DNA of 64,000 bases from Capsicum annuum. Lineage: Eukaryota; Streptophyta; Magnoliopsida; Solanales; Solanaceae. Under the pieces are notes generated by a model. It had not been told where the DNA came from and made no database searches. It was given only the letters and a program-made list of their open reading frames with translations. Both the position numbers and the translations under genes were made by a program. The stretch lies in the NCBI RefSeq assembly GCF_002878395.1, contig NC_061114.1, forward strand, positions 163,601,884-163,665,883, read 5' to 3'. Each line of letters starts with the position of its first letter. Position 1 is the first letter of the stretch. Positions 12,024 through 22,467 of the stretch are shown here, piece by piece.

Positions 12024-12339
12024 TGTTAGCATGATGGACAACTAGTAAATGTTGTAAATATTATGTTAGCATGATGGACAACTAGTAAATGTTGTATATA
12101 TTACTGTAACTATATATTATTGTATATTAGTGTAATTACAGAGATTTGATTTAGTAATTAAAGAGGGTAATATTAATTATTGTAGAGCAGATTTGATGGG
12201 ATAGAATAGCGGATTTAGAGGGATAGCAAAGCTGATCTTTAGGGATAGAAAAGATGGATCTTTAGGGATGTAATTTTTGGATACTTCTATTTAATGGCAA
12301 GACACTCAATATTGAGAGGCATTCGGCAGAAAATTGACA
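12024..12339 (+). repeat. 3' LTR of copia element 1 with 40-bp tandem duplication
   Basis: 316 bp, starting TGTTAGC and ending TTGACA. The first 40 bp (12024-12063) are repeated at 12064-12103, which explains the length excess over the 5' LTR. Confidence 0.93.
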
Positions 12340-13258
12340 TTAATGTCTTTCCAAAGCTTCTTATACTCCACTTCATCGTAGGGCCTCATCAATAAATTCA
12401 AACACTCCTTCCTGTACCCAAAATCTATGATTGTTGCATCCAGCTTGATAGACAAAAGTAGCAGCCAATGGTTACAAGAATTATCATGGAGAACCAGAAC
12501 CAAGAGGTAACATAAATAAAGGAAAGAAGAGGGACCAAAAGAACTAGTGAAAGTAGCAGAAGAATTGAAATTATACATTCTGGGTCTGTTCCACTGAAGG
12601 TAAGAGGGGCTTAGAGCTAATGTGCCCGCCTGCCTCTGCACCTACATTCTCAAGGATTTCTACTATTTCCAAATGAATATTCGAGACAACAATTTCATAC
12701 ACAAGGTTTTATGCAGGAATCAGATAACTCTTACCATCAGAATGTTCTTTAGGTTCTATATTTACTCCTGCATCCATGAATTAGCTAACATTCTGAGTCT
12801 TCTGCACCTTATCAGATACAATCTTCACATCAACTCTCTCAAACTTGTTATCTAAACCCCTATCCTCATTTTGCCGCTTCCTACTCAAGAAAATTCCTTC
12901 TTTCATCTTCAATCTGTCTAGCTGATTCATTATCCTGAGCCTTTCAACTCGATGAATCTCTGACTCCCTATCATTCTCAAATTCGACTAAAACGGGCAAC
13001 CCATTCTGATCTCTTGAAAAATATATGATTCCCCATGTGTCTTAGTGTTAGCCAAGAAAGTCATATAATTATGGGGTCATCTTCTTCAACATCACTACCA
13101 GGTTTATCCCCACCATAGGCAGCAACTCCAGCCTCATAATCTTGATCCATATCAACATGTTTTCCCAATGCTATACCAACCCCAATTCCCTTATCATACT
13201 TGTCCCTCTTTGCCGTTACACAAGAAAGACCCAATTCCAGCTTACCAACTTTCCCCAT

Positions 13259-13985
13259 ATAATCAAGCTCAATTTCCAATAAACAACTAACCTAAACTAT
13301 TACCCCCTAGGTTACCTAGTAACAAGTGACGTTTTTAGTCCGGTCACACCTCTTGAGAAAATTACTCTTAGGAATTAAAAAGTAAAAATATCAGGGACAT
13401 AATATAGATGTTACCCAAATCTGGCAAAATCTACAATAGACAGAATCTGGAAGCAAAAAGTTGCTAGAATCTGGAAAACCTGGCAGTAATGAGGTCGTAA
13501 TCACTAGGCAACTCACTGGAAAAGGGTCGGAATCAAGTGCAACCAGTGTGGATGTGCTCGGAATTGAGGGATGACCCTGCTGGAAAAAGAATCGCACTGG
13601 CAAACTGATCGGAAGAAGGCTCACACGTCGGTGCGTGAGACAACGGTTAGCCAGAATCTGACGGCTCGGCACGTGCGAGCGCGTGGGCTGCCGGTGTGGC
13701 AGATCTGACTGGGTTTTGCTTGCGCCAGTGGTCCAAGTCTTGCGGTGGGGTTGGTTTGATCACAACACCTACGAAATTAGAGATATGTTCGGAGAGCCAA
13801 GCAAGAAACGGGGAAAACGCGAGTTCAGAATTTCTCTTCCAATGTTGGTGGCCTTAACCAAGCTCTGACAGCATGGGAAACGGGAGAGAAAATAAGAGAG
13901 AACTCGGGCTTGATTATTCCCTCATACTATTAAGGTTTAAATAGCTAAGTTTACATGTTCTAAAAAGGAAGGAAATCAATATCTA
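13259..13985 (-). mobile_element. Copia 5' leader remnant upstream of copy A
   Basis: On the minus strand, CATGCTGTCAGAGCTTGGTT (near 13856-13876) resembles a copia LTR-end plus Met-tRNA primer site (GGTATCAGAGC). AT-rich sequence on one side could be LTR, and a GC-richer non-coding leader runs down to the gene remnant near 13290. The same block occurs at 19399-20244 in unit B. No gag is visible. The assignment is an inference from the primer-site-like sequence; a host upstream region is the alternative. Confidence 0.4.
13399..13417. other. Empty SINE insertion site in unit A
   Basis: ATAATATAGATGTTACCCA is present once here. In unit B the equivalent 19-mer (one base different) is duplicated around a SINE at 19569-19664. 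Confidence 0.92.
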
Positions 13986-15838
13986 TTTTTTTTTTTTGGA
14001 TATGGTAAATAATTTTATTAACATTTGAGGGAAACCCGGTATACAAGTTATATACCAAAAGGAGAAAACCTACATCAAAATATGATTCTCAATAAAAGAC
14101 GTCCAGTCCTCTAAATAAATAGGAACCCCAAAAGTTCACCGAATATAAATTAGAGACAACACTACTTTGCATTTCTATAAAATCTAGTTCCACCCTTTCA
14201 AAGGCCCTCCTAGTTCTTTCTTTCCAAATGACCTACATGATTGCTAATGACATAACTCTCCACGACTTCGAGCATCTCTTTCCTCTTCAATGGGTCCAAC
14301 TTTTCAAAGCTTCCTTCACTTTACCGGCATCACCCATTGCATCCAAAACCAATTAAGGATCACCTCCATAGCCGGCTGGCCACCTTACAATGCAAAAGAA
14401 GTTGATCTACATTTTTGCCTCGACTCATACACATAAAGCATCAACAGAAATAGGTAATCCTCCTCTTTCTCGGATTCTTGCCGTAAAGATAGCACCCTTA
14501 GCCGCTAACTATACCAAAAAACTAACCGTACTCGGAGCTCTACGGATCCAAATTGAAATATGCGGAAGAAATTCCTCTCTCACAAAAAACTTCTTATAGA
14601 AAGAGCTCATTGTGAATAAACCATCTCCACTCTCCCGCCATCTCCAGACACCCAATAGCCCATATAATAACTCCATCAAATTGTGGAATTCTTCATCTCC
14701 TCATCATGTAGGTTTTTCTAAATCTTATGTCCCAATGGAACACACCCTTATGAGATGTACCAATTTGTTGTATTGGTAATCCCATCTCTTTGGCTTGAGA
14801 TACGATATAAATTAGAAAAGATTTCCTTCAACTCAATCTCCCTACACCATTTTTTGAAATAGGTAAAGTCTAAATCTCCCTACACCATTTATGCACCTAA
14901 AAACTAATCTTGTTTCCGTTCCCAACCTTAATATGAATCATGTCCACAAAAGTCCTCCCACCCCTTCTTGATACTCCTCCATAAAGCACACCCAAACGGA
15001 GTTACAACGTTCCTAGCCCTCCAGCCACAATCCCATATTTTTCCGCTATCACTTCCTCCAAAAAGCATTCTCTTCCACCTCAAATCATCCATTTAACAGA
15101 GCTTTATTGAACATCTTTAGATCCTTACACCAAGTCCACCCCATTCCATCGGAAAAGCGATAACTCTCAATTTCACAAGATGAATCTTCTTATTGCCTTC
15201 CGCTGAGTCCCAAAGACAGTTAATTTGGAGTCTTGCCAACCTTTCAGGCTTTTTTTGCTCGGAGCCTGAAGAAGAGACGTGAAGTATGTAGGAATGCAAG
15301 AAAGAGTGTTTTTTATCAGAACTTCTTTATCTATTTTGGACAAGTACCTCTTTTTTCACCCTGCTAAATGCTTCTCTACTCTCTCAATCACCGGATTCCA
15401 CACAACTAGGTCTCTGTTAGAGGCACCCAAAGACATTCCCAGATAAGTAGTAGGAAGAGTACCCACCTTGCAATTCAGCACTTGCGCTAACTCCTCAATA
15501 TTGTTCATTACTCCCACCGGAGTGAACACACATTTGTTGAGATTTATCTTGAGGGCCTGAAACTACTTGGAACCAAATAAGAATTTGTCTCAACAGATAT
15601 ACTTGAGAAACCTCTGCATCGCAAAAGACCAAAGTATCACCTGCGAAAAGCAGATGTGTAACAGCTGTTTTGCTATCCCCCTCTAAAGGAAGCATCAAAA
15701 CCCTTCAAGAGATCTCCCCTGACTGCTCTATCCATCATTTTGCTTAGAGCTTCCATTCCAAAATAAATAACATAGATGATAAAGGATCCCTTTGTCTCGA
15801 GCCTCTCAAGATTCCAACGAAACCACATGAACCTAATT
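13986..15838 (-). mobile_element. L1-type LINE remnant, unit A
   Basis: On the minus strand: RT block with HLLFAGDTLVFCDAEVSQ (about 15580-15660), where the catalytic FADD is FAGD; then SKMDKEVLIK-like (about 15310-15350), the WDSAEGNKKIHLVK block (about 15165-15210), a long zf-RVT region, and an A tail (T run at 13986-13997). It is 5'-truncated upstream of the RT palm. Many frameshifts are present. The same element with the same FAGD change occurs in unit B, so it was inserted and already dead before the duplication. Confidence 0.88.
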
Positions 15839-16150
15839 ACAATATGAGTAAATTAACCTACCTACTATATTTACATATATTCTAGAATATCACAGGATTC
15901 TTAAAGTGGGCCACAATTAAAAGATTCATTTTATCATTTCAGTTGGTTAAGTATGCTAATTTTGATTTTTGAACTTGCACAGTGAAAATCTAGTGAAACC
16001 ATAGTGCTCTAAATTGCTGTCCTCAGATTATTCCATCGTACATTTGATTCCTTCAAACTGCAGTTTGTACACTAGGGCTGCAACCTACGGGGACTAAGTC
16101 CACCAAAGTTCAAGGCTCTCATTCTCCTACAAATGTATGTTAATTTTGAT
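15839..16150. repeat. Spacer of unit A with internal duplicate
   Basis: No gene. The run from about 15960 to 16110 (TTTTGAACTTGCACAGTG, then TAGTGCTCTAAATTG, then CCACCAAAGTTCAA) is repeated in diverged form at about 16150-16325, suggesting an old tandem duplication of roughly 190 bp. The same pair recurs at the B-C junction. Confidence 0.6.
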
Positions 16151-17087
16151 ACTTGAACCTGCACAGTGGGAAAGAAAACTTGCTAAGTGAAAAGCTTTGC
16201 AACTATAGTGCCTTAATTGTCAACTTTATCAGGTTATCTCATGCTAAGGTTGTTTTGGCACAATTTCAGCACTTCTTGCACAAGGGCTGCTACTCACGGG
16301 CTATATCCACCCAAAGTTCAAAATATCTTCTTTTCTATAAAGAATCCTCTTCCAATAATAGAGTAGCAAGCAACTTTAGGGTTTCCAAAACATGCTTTCA
16401 TATCAAACATCACGAAAGCATTCTTCTTTTTTTTATAGGAACGATGAGAGCATACATGTAAGAGACAACCAGTTTGTGTACACAACTTCAGGAGACCTTT
16501 TTCCTTTTTCTACATTTCTAGAGCACCCATGAGATTCCTGGTATGATGGATTTTTCTGATAGATCATTGATTGCTCTTTGTAAAGAATGTATTGTTGTCT
16601 ACTATTCTTCATAAGGTATGCACACTCCTATTTCCTTTTTCTTTGATATCACTTAAATCAAGAAGCCAAGTGAAACAAATAGAATCTGCAAATGGCAGTT
16701 CCTACTCTTCCATAACACATAGCAACAACTCCAAAAGCGCACTAGAAAACCTAATCGAGTCACTGGAAAGGCCATTGACAGCAAGTATATTTAAAATGAT
16801 CAAAATGCCCCTACAAGCTGAACACCCAATCTAAATTATAATTTTTTTCCTATCTCTATATAGTGAAAACACCCTGCATCAATAAGAACGTAGCTTGGTT
16901 CTAGGATGCCAATTAAGTAATGCTAATGAACCCAAATGTGGAGGGAATGCGCAATAAGTAGGCGACGCAAATAATTTGTTGCCTAGACTGAAATGCAGCT
17001 TAGTGAGGAAAATCGCCCTCCATGAGCTTTTTTGTGCTTTAGGACTTAAGCGTGCCTTAAATGATCCTTGACAACACTAAATTAAAT

Positions 17088-17788
17088 ATCACACTCATTC
17101 ACAAGCGCAAGGTGCGGCATCCGCCTGGATAGGGAGAGGATTTCCCTAAAACAAAGATAGGCGTGTCGGGAAACAACGTGAAGTCACCCCTATTTCACTA
17201 TCGAGGGAGCTGTTAACTAATGACCTAAAAATGCGTGACGTTTGGGATGCATGAGCAACCCTTCACGCGCGAGATAGCAATGACAGGAGATTGGCTGGTC
17301 GGGGTCGAGTGATCTCAGGGGTTTAGGGGTGCTTCTCCTGCGGCGACTACCTCTCTTCTATTTGAAAGGTAAAGGCCCACCAGAGAGGCAAGTGCTTTCA
17401 TGAATGAATGCGGTAAACTAGTCAATCTTTTCGTTACATATTGGGGACAGGGAACCAGACCAGCTAACTCGATTTCCCGAAGAAAAGAGAGGGCGCTCTT
17501 CCAATATTGAGCTCCTAGCTCTACCTCTCTTTTTTCAAAAGTATATAGAAATGGTAGGTACAGGGAGTGAGTGAACTACCCGAGGAGAAAGGGGCAACCT
17601 CTCTATAGAAGGGCAGGGAAAGGGTTAAGAGTCTCACGGGGTTGGAGGTCTAATAGTAGTCACATCAAGTCCTCACCCTCTTACTCAGAATAGCTAGCGA
17701 GAGGAATACTACTGATTATCTATGAAAGAAGGCTTTGAAGAATGAAAAAAATATCACCTTCAGGATAGAGAGACCCCCGCCTGTTAAA
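17088..17788. other. Candidate mitochondrial (NUMT-like) insertion in unit B
   Basis: About 700 bp interrupts sequence that is continuous in unit C (TTTAAAT then ACTATTTTGATT near 24630-24650) and in unit A. It has higher GC than its surroundings, no inverted termini, no poly(A) and no clear target duplication. Its style (GGGAGAGGATTTCCC, GAAGAAAAGAGAGGGCGCTC) resembles plant mitochondrial spacer DNA. No ORF or known organelle gene is readable. The organelle origin is my inference from composition only. Confidence 0.5.
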
Positions 17789-17804
17789 ATATTTTGATTA
17801 TCTA

Positions 17805-19398
17805 TTAGTTGATGACCTTCAGCATATTCTGCAAGTTAGGTCTGCTGTTTCTCATTTCAGACTTCAAAACAGTTATTTCTTCCAAGAAATATTTTCTTAG
17901 TTCCCTTTCTTGGAGTCGCAACGTGTCCACTTGCCTTACATGACTTTTTCTTATTGATGAGGTCACTTGCATTTCACGACTATTGTTTCCACTGGCACTT
18001 CTCTGTGAGTAAATATTATATTGTATCAAAAGTTACATTGGTCATGCCTCAAGTAAAATGGTAATAAGTGTAGAGAAAACAAAAGGATAACATACTCTAC
18101 TACAAGCTACATGAAAATCAGATTAAAAAGAGAGACAACTTTTTCTAAATCAGATCAGTAAAGATTTGCTAGCAAGTTCAGTTCATTTTTTGGAGAAAGA
18201 ACAAGACAAGAAACTATTGTTAAGTTGTCTAAATGAGAGTGAGGGAATTCTACGGAATTGGATACTATCTTAAATTTGAATACATAAAACTTGAAACCAA
18301 AGGCATGGCCTGAGAAAAATTCAAAACACAAGAGAAGCATCCAAAATGCAAAGACACGCCACAATGTTGGAAAACAAACTGTAGGCTATTAACCTACCTT
18401 TATGTCGTGATAGAAGGGATTCCCGACGTTTATTTGTTGAGCTAGATGGTAATTGCACCTTAATGTCTTTCCAAAGCTTCTTATACTCCTCTTCATCATA
18501 GGGCCTCATCAATAAATTCAGACACTCCTTCCTATACCCAGAATCTCTGATTGTCGCATCCAGCTTGATACACAAAATTAGAAGCCAATGCTTACAAGAA
18601 TTATTATGGAGAACCAAAACTAAGAGGTAACATAAAATAAAGGAAGAATTGAAATCATACATGTTGAACTGAAGGTACAAAGGGGTTAAAGCTGCTGCCC
18701 CTGCCTAGCTCTGCACCTACATTCTCAAGGATTTCTACTTCACTTTCGGATATTGCCTCCTCAAGAGCTTCATAAACCAAATGACAATATTTCTAAATGA
18801 ATATTCGAGAATGATTTCATACACAAGTTTTTATGCAAGAATCAGATTACTCTTACCATCAGAGTGTTCTTTAGGTTCTATATTTACTCCTGCATCCATG
18901 AATTTGCTAACATTCTGAGTCTTCTGCACCTTATCGGGTACAATCTTCGCATCAACTCTCTGCAGCCTGTTATCTAAACCCCTATCCTCATTTCGTCGCT
19001 TCCTACTCAAAAAAATCCCATCTTTCATCTTCTGCTTCTCAACAATCCTATTCTTTCTGGCCAATTCATTACCCTGGCCCTTTTCAACTCGATGAATCTC
19101 CGACTCCCTATCTTTCTCAAACTCGACTAAAACAGGCAACCCATTCTGATCTGTAGCTTTAAAAACATATGATTCCCCATGTGGCTTAGTGTTAGCCAAG
19201 AAAGTCATATAATCGGGGTCATCTTCTTCAACATCACTACCAGGTTTATCCCCACCATAGGCAGCAACTCCAGCCTCATAATCTAGATCCATATCAACAC
19301 GTCTTCCCAATGCTCTACCAACCCCAATTCCTTTATCATACTTGTCCCTCTTTTTCTTTACACGAAAGACCCAATTCCTGCTTACCAACTTTCCCCAT
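17805..19398 (-). pseudogene. Copy B of the triplicated unknown gene, N-terminal frameshift
   Basis: Exons inferred by comparison with copy C are 19398-18857, 18767-18721, 18563-18398, 18309-18284 and 18002-17805. Exons 2 to 4 have the same lengths and splice junctions as in C (donors gtaagag, gtaggtg, gtaggtt and gtattc), and the last exon reads open from RSASGNNS to a stop. Exon 1 carries the conserved DPDYMTFLANTKPHG block, but just after the ATG it lacks 2 bases present in copy A (near 19360), which puts MGKVGK out of frame with the rest. It is likely a pseudogene unless a downstream Met (near VDMDLDY) is used. Function unknown. Confidence 0.7.
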
Positions 19399-19568
19399 AT
19401 AATCAAACTCAATTTCCAATAAACAGCTAACCTAAACTATTACTCCCTAGGTTACCTAATAACTAGTGACGTTTTTAGTCCAGTCACACTGCTTGAGAAA
19501 ATTACTCACTCTTAGGAATTAAAAAGTAAAAATATCTGAACCGAGGGACATAATGTAGATGTTACCCA

Positions 19569-19664
19569 ACAACAACAACAACAAACCCAGTGTATTCCCA
19601 CCTGGTGGGGTCTGGGGCGGGTAGGATGTACGCAGTCCATACCTCTACCTCTGAAGAAGTAGAA
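19569..19664 (-). mobile_element. TS-type SINE, young, 19-bp target duplication
   Basis: On the minus strand it starts within CTTCTTCAGAGGTAGAGG, contains CCCAGACCCCACCAGG and ends ACTGGGTTTGTTGTTGTTG, the typical TS SINE 3' half. The element is 5'-truncated to 96 bp. The flanking repeat ATAATGTAGATGTTACCCA is at 19550-19568 and 19665-19683. Unit A has the site once, so insertion followed the A-B duplication. Confidence 0.95.
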
Positions 19665-19683
19665 ATAATGTAGATGTTACCCA

Positions 19684-20244
19684 AATCTGGAAAATCTACA
19701 ATCAACAGGATCTGGAAGCAAAAAGTTGCTAGAATCTGGAAAACCTGGCAGTAATGTGGTCGTAATCACTAGGCAACTCACTGGAAAAGGGTCGGAATCA
19801 AGTGCAACCAGTGTGGATGTGCTTGGAATTGAGGGATGACCCTGCTGGAAAAATTATCGCACTGGCAAACTGATCGGAAGACGGCTCACGCGTCGGTGCA
19901 TGAGACAATGGTAGCCAGAATCTGACGGCTCGGCACGTGAGAGCGCGTGGGCTGACCGGTGTGGCAGATCTGACTGGGTTTTGCTTGCGCCGATGGTCCA
20001 AGTCTCGTGGTGGGTTTGAACACAACACCTACGAAATTAGAGATATGTTCGGACAGCCAAGCAAGAAACCGGGGAAAACACGAGTTCGGAATTTCTCTTC
20101 CAATGTTGGTAGCCTTAACCAAGCTCTGACAGCATGTGAAATGGGAGAGAAAATAAGAGAGAACTCGGGCTTGATTATTCCCTCAAACTATTAAGGTTTA
20201 AATAGCTAAGTTTACATGTTCTAAAAAGGAAAGAAATCAATACC
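19684..20244 (-). mobile_element. Copia 5' leader remnant upstream of copy B
   Basis: Paralogue of 13418-13985, including the primer-site-like CATGCTGTCAGAGCTTGGTT near 20115-20135 and the following leader. The copia origin is an inference. Confidence 0.4.
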
Positions 20245-22100
20245 TTTTTTTTTTATACGGTAAATAATTTTATTAACAATTGAGGGAAACCTGGTATACA
20301 AGTCATATACCAAAAGGAGAAAACCTACATCAAAATATGATTCTCAATAAAAGAGGTCCAGTCCTCTAAATAAATAGGAACCCCAAAAGTTCACCAAATA
20401 TAAATTAGAGACAACACTACTTTGCATTTCTATAAAATCTAGTTCCACCCCTTCAAAGGCCCTCCTATTTCTTTCTTTCCAAATGACCCACATGATTGCT
20501 AATGGGGTAATGTTCCACGACTTCGAGCATCTCTTTCCTCTTCTATGGGTCCAACTTTTCAAAGCTTCCTTCACTGCACCGACATCACCCATTGCATCCA
20601 AAACCAATTAAGGGTCACCCTCCATAGCTGGCTAGCCACCTTACAATGCAAAAGAAGTTGATCGACATTTTTGCCTCGACTCTTGCACATAAAGAACCAA
20701 CAGAAATAGGTGATCCTCCTCTTTCTCGGATTCTCGTCGTAAAGATAGCACCCCTAGCCGCTAACCATACAAAAAAACTAACCTTTCTTGGAGCTCTATG
20801 GATCCAAATTGAAACATGCGGAAGAACATTCCTCTCTCACCAAAAAACGTCTTATAAAAAGAGCTCATTGTTAATAAACCATCTCCACTCTCTCGTTATC
20901 TCCAGACACCCAATGAATTGTTTGGTGTATCGAGCCCATATAATAACTCCATCAAATTTTGGAATTCTTCCATCTCTTAATCATGTAGGTCTTTCTGAAC
21001 CTTATGTCCCAATGGAACACACCCTCATGAGATGTACCGATTTGTTGCATTATCATCTCTCTTTGGCTTGAGATGCGATATAAATTAGAAAAGATTTCCT
21101 TCAACTCAATCCCCCTACACCATTTTTGAAATAGGTAAGTTTAAATTTCCCTACACCATTTATGCACCCAAAAACTAATCTTGTTTCCGTTCCCAACCTT
21201 AAAATGAATCATGTCCACAAAAGTCTTCCCACCCCCTCATTATACTACTCCATAAACCACACCCTAACGGAGTTACTACGTTCCTAGCCCTCCAGCCACA
21301 ATCCCATATTTTTCGGCTACCACCCCTTCCAAAAAGCATTCTCTTCCACCTCAAATCTTCCATTTAACAGAGTTTTATTGAACATCTTTAGATCCTTTAC
21401 ACCAAGTCTACCCCATTCCATCGGAAAAGCGACAACTCTCAGTTTCACAAGATGAATCTTCTTAATGCCTTCCGCTGAGTCCCAAAGAAGTTACTTTGGA
21501 GTCTTTCCACCCTTATAGTCACTTTGCCCAGAGCCTGAAAAAGAGACATGAAGTATGTCGGAATGCAAGAAAGAGTGTTTTTTTATCAGAACTTCTTTAT
21601 CCATTTTGGACAAGTACCTCTTTTTCCACGCAGCTAAATGCTTCTCTACTCTCTCAATCACCGGTTTACACACAGCTAGATCTTTGTTAGAGGCACCCAA
21701 AGCCATTCCCAAGTAAGTAGTAGGAAGAGTAGCCCACCTTGCAATTCAGCACTTGTGCTAACTCCTCAATATTGTTCACTACTCCCACCAGAGTGATCTC
21801 ACATTTGTTGAGATTGATCTTGAGGGTCTGACACTACTTGGAACCAAATAAGAATTTGTCTCAAAGGATATATTTGAGACACCTTTGCATCCCAAAAGAC
21901 CAAAGTATCACCTGCGAAAGGCAAATGTTTAACAGTTGTGTTGCTACCCCCTCTAAAAGAAGCATCAAAACCCTTCAAGAGATCTCCCCTGACTGCTCTA
22001 TCCATCATTTTGCTCGGAGCTTCCATTGCCAAAATAAATAACATAGGTGATAAAGGATCCCCTTGTCTCGAGCCTCTCGAGATCCCAATGAAACCACACG
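20245..22100 (-). mobile_element. L1-type LINE remnant, unit B
   Basis: Paralogue of the unit A LINE. On the minus strand: MLFILAMEAPSKMMDRAVRG and HLPFAGDTLVFWDAKVSQ (about 21890-22044), GMALGASNKDLAVCKPVIER (about 21650-21712), and the zf-RVT tail WVIWKERNRRAFEG (about 20440-20480), ending in an A tail (T run at 20245-20254). The FAGD change of the catalytic FADD is shared with unit A. Confidence 0.9.
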
Positions 22101-22464
22101 GACCTTATTACAATATGAGCAGATTAACCCACCTACTATCTACTATATTGACATATATGCTAGAATATTCAAAGGATTCTAAAAGTGGACCACAACTAAA
22201 AGATTCTTTTTATCATTTCAGTTGGTTAAGTATGCAAATTTTGATTTTTGAACTTGCACAATGAAAATCTAGTGAAACAATAGTGCTCTAAATTGTTGTC
22301 CTTCTCAGATTATTCCATAGTACATTTGATTCCTTCAAATTGCAGTTTGTACACTAGGGCTGCAACCTACAGCGCTAAGTCCACCAACGTTCAAGTCTCT
22401 CATTCTCCGACAAATGTATGTTAATTTTGATACTTGAACCTGCACAGTGGGAAAGAAAACTTGC
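22101..22464. repeat. Spacer of unit B
   Basis: Collinear with 15839-16170 of unit A. No gene. It runs directly into the Tourist-like element at GAAAACTTGCTAA. Confidence 0.7.
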
Positions 22465-22467
22465 TAA

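Larger units (their letters stand above)
7485..12339 (+). mobile_element. Ty1/copia retrotransposon inserted in copy A exon 3
   Basis: Two LTRs (7485-7762 and 12024-12339) flank decayed gag, protease, integrase, reverse transcriptase and RNase H in copia order. The 5-bp target duplication TTAAT lies at 7480-7484 and 12340-12344. The unoccupied sequence CTTAATGTCTTTCC survives in gene copies B (near 18460) and C (near 25308), so the insertion post-dates the duplication or hit only one copy. The LTRs differ at roughly 30 of about 277 aligned positions by my eye count, so this is an old element. All coding domains carry stops or shifts. Confidence 0.95.
6672..13258 (-). pseudogene. Copy A of the triplicated unknown gene, disrupted
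   Basis: Read on the minus strand. Exon 1 runs from the ATG at 13258 to a donor after 12735. Its frame matches copy C from MGKVGK through GVAAYGG and DVEEDDP, then shifts at about 13075 where two bases are gained relative to copy B. Exon 3 begins at 12443, and its coding sequence is interrupted straight after LWKDI by the copia element (7485-12339). It resumes at 7484 and reaches a donor after 7418. The last-exon equivalent (6891 to about 6672) has shifted frames. The insertion plus independent frameshifts make this a clear pseudogene. The family is not recognised. Confidence 0.85.
6037..16150 (-). repeat. Tandem gene unit, copy A
   Basis: First of three paralogous units. It consists of 3' flank (6037-6671), gene remnant (6672-13258, including the copia insertion), copia-leader remnant, L1 LINE remnant and spacer (15839-16150). 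It is collinear with unit B at 16151-22464 and, for the gene and 3' flank, with unit C at 23734-26400. Its left edge is cut against the RTE LINE. The copia insertion at 7485-12339 is absent from B and C. Confidence 0.85.
16151..22464 (-). repeat. Tandem gene unit, copy B
   Basis: The second unit: 3' flank (16151-17087), a unit-specific insert (17088-17788), the gene (17805-19398), a SINE (19569-19664), the copia-leader remnant, the L1 remnant and the spacer. It is collinear with unit A throughout once the unit-specific insertions are removed. Confidence 0.88.

Noticed and set aside
13391..13672. Minus frame of 93 codons upstream of copy A
   Set aside because: It overlaps the copia-leader-like region; the unit B equivalent is broken differently, so there is no sign of coding constraint.
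17088..17788. Host gene or exon within the unit B insert
   Set aside because: No frame of useful length and no splice context; its absence from the sister units marks it as an insertion.
18155..18364. Minus frame of 69 codons between exons 3 and 5 of copy B as a long exon
   Set aside because: Only a 26-nt piece of it keeps the phases consistent; the rest behaves as intron when copies B and C are compared.
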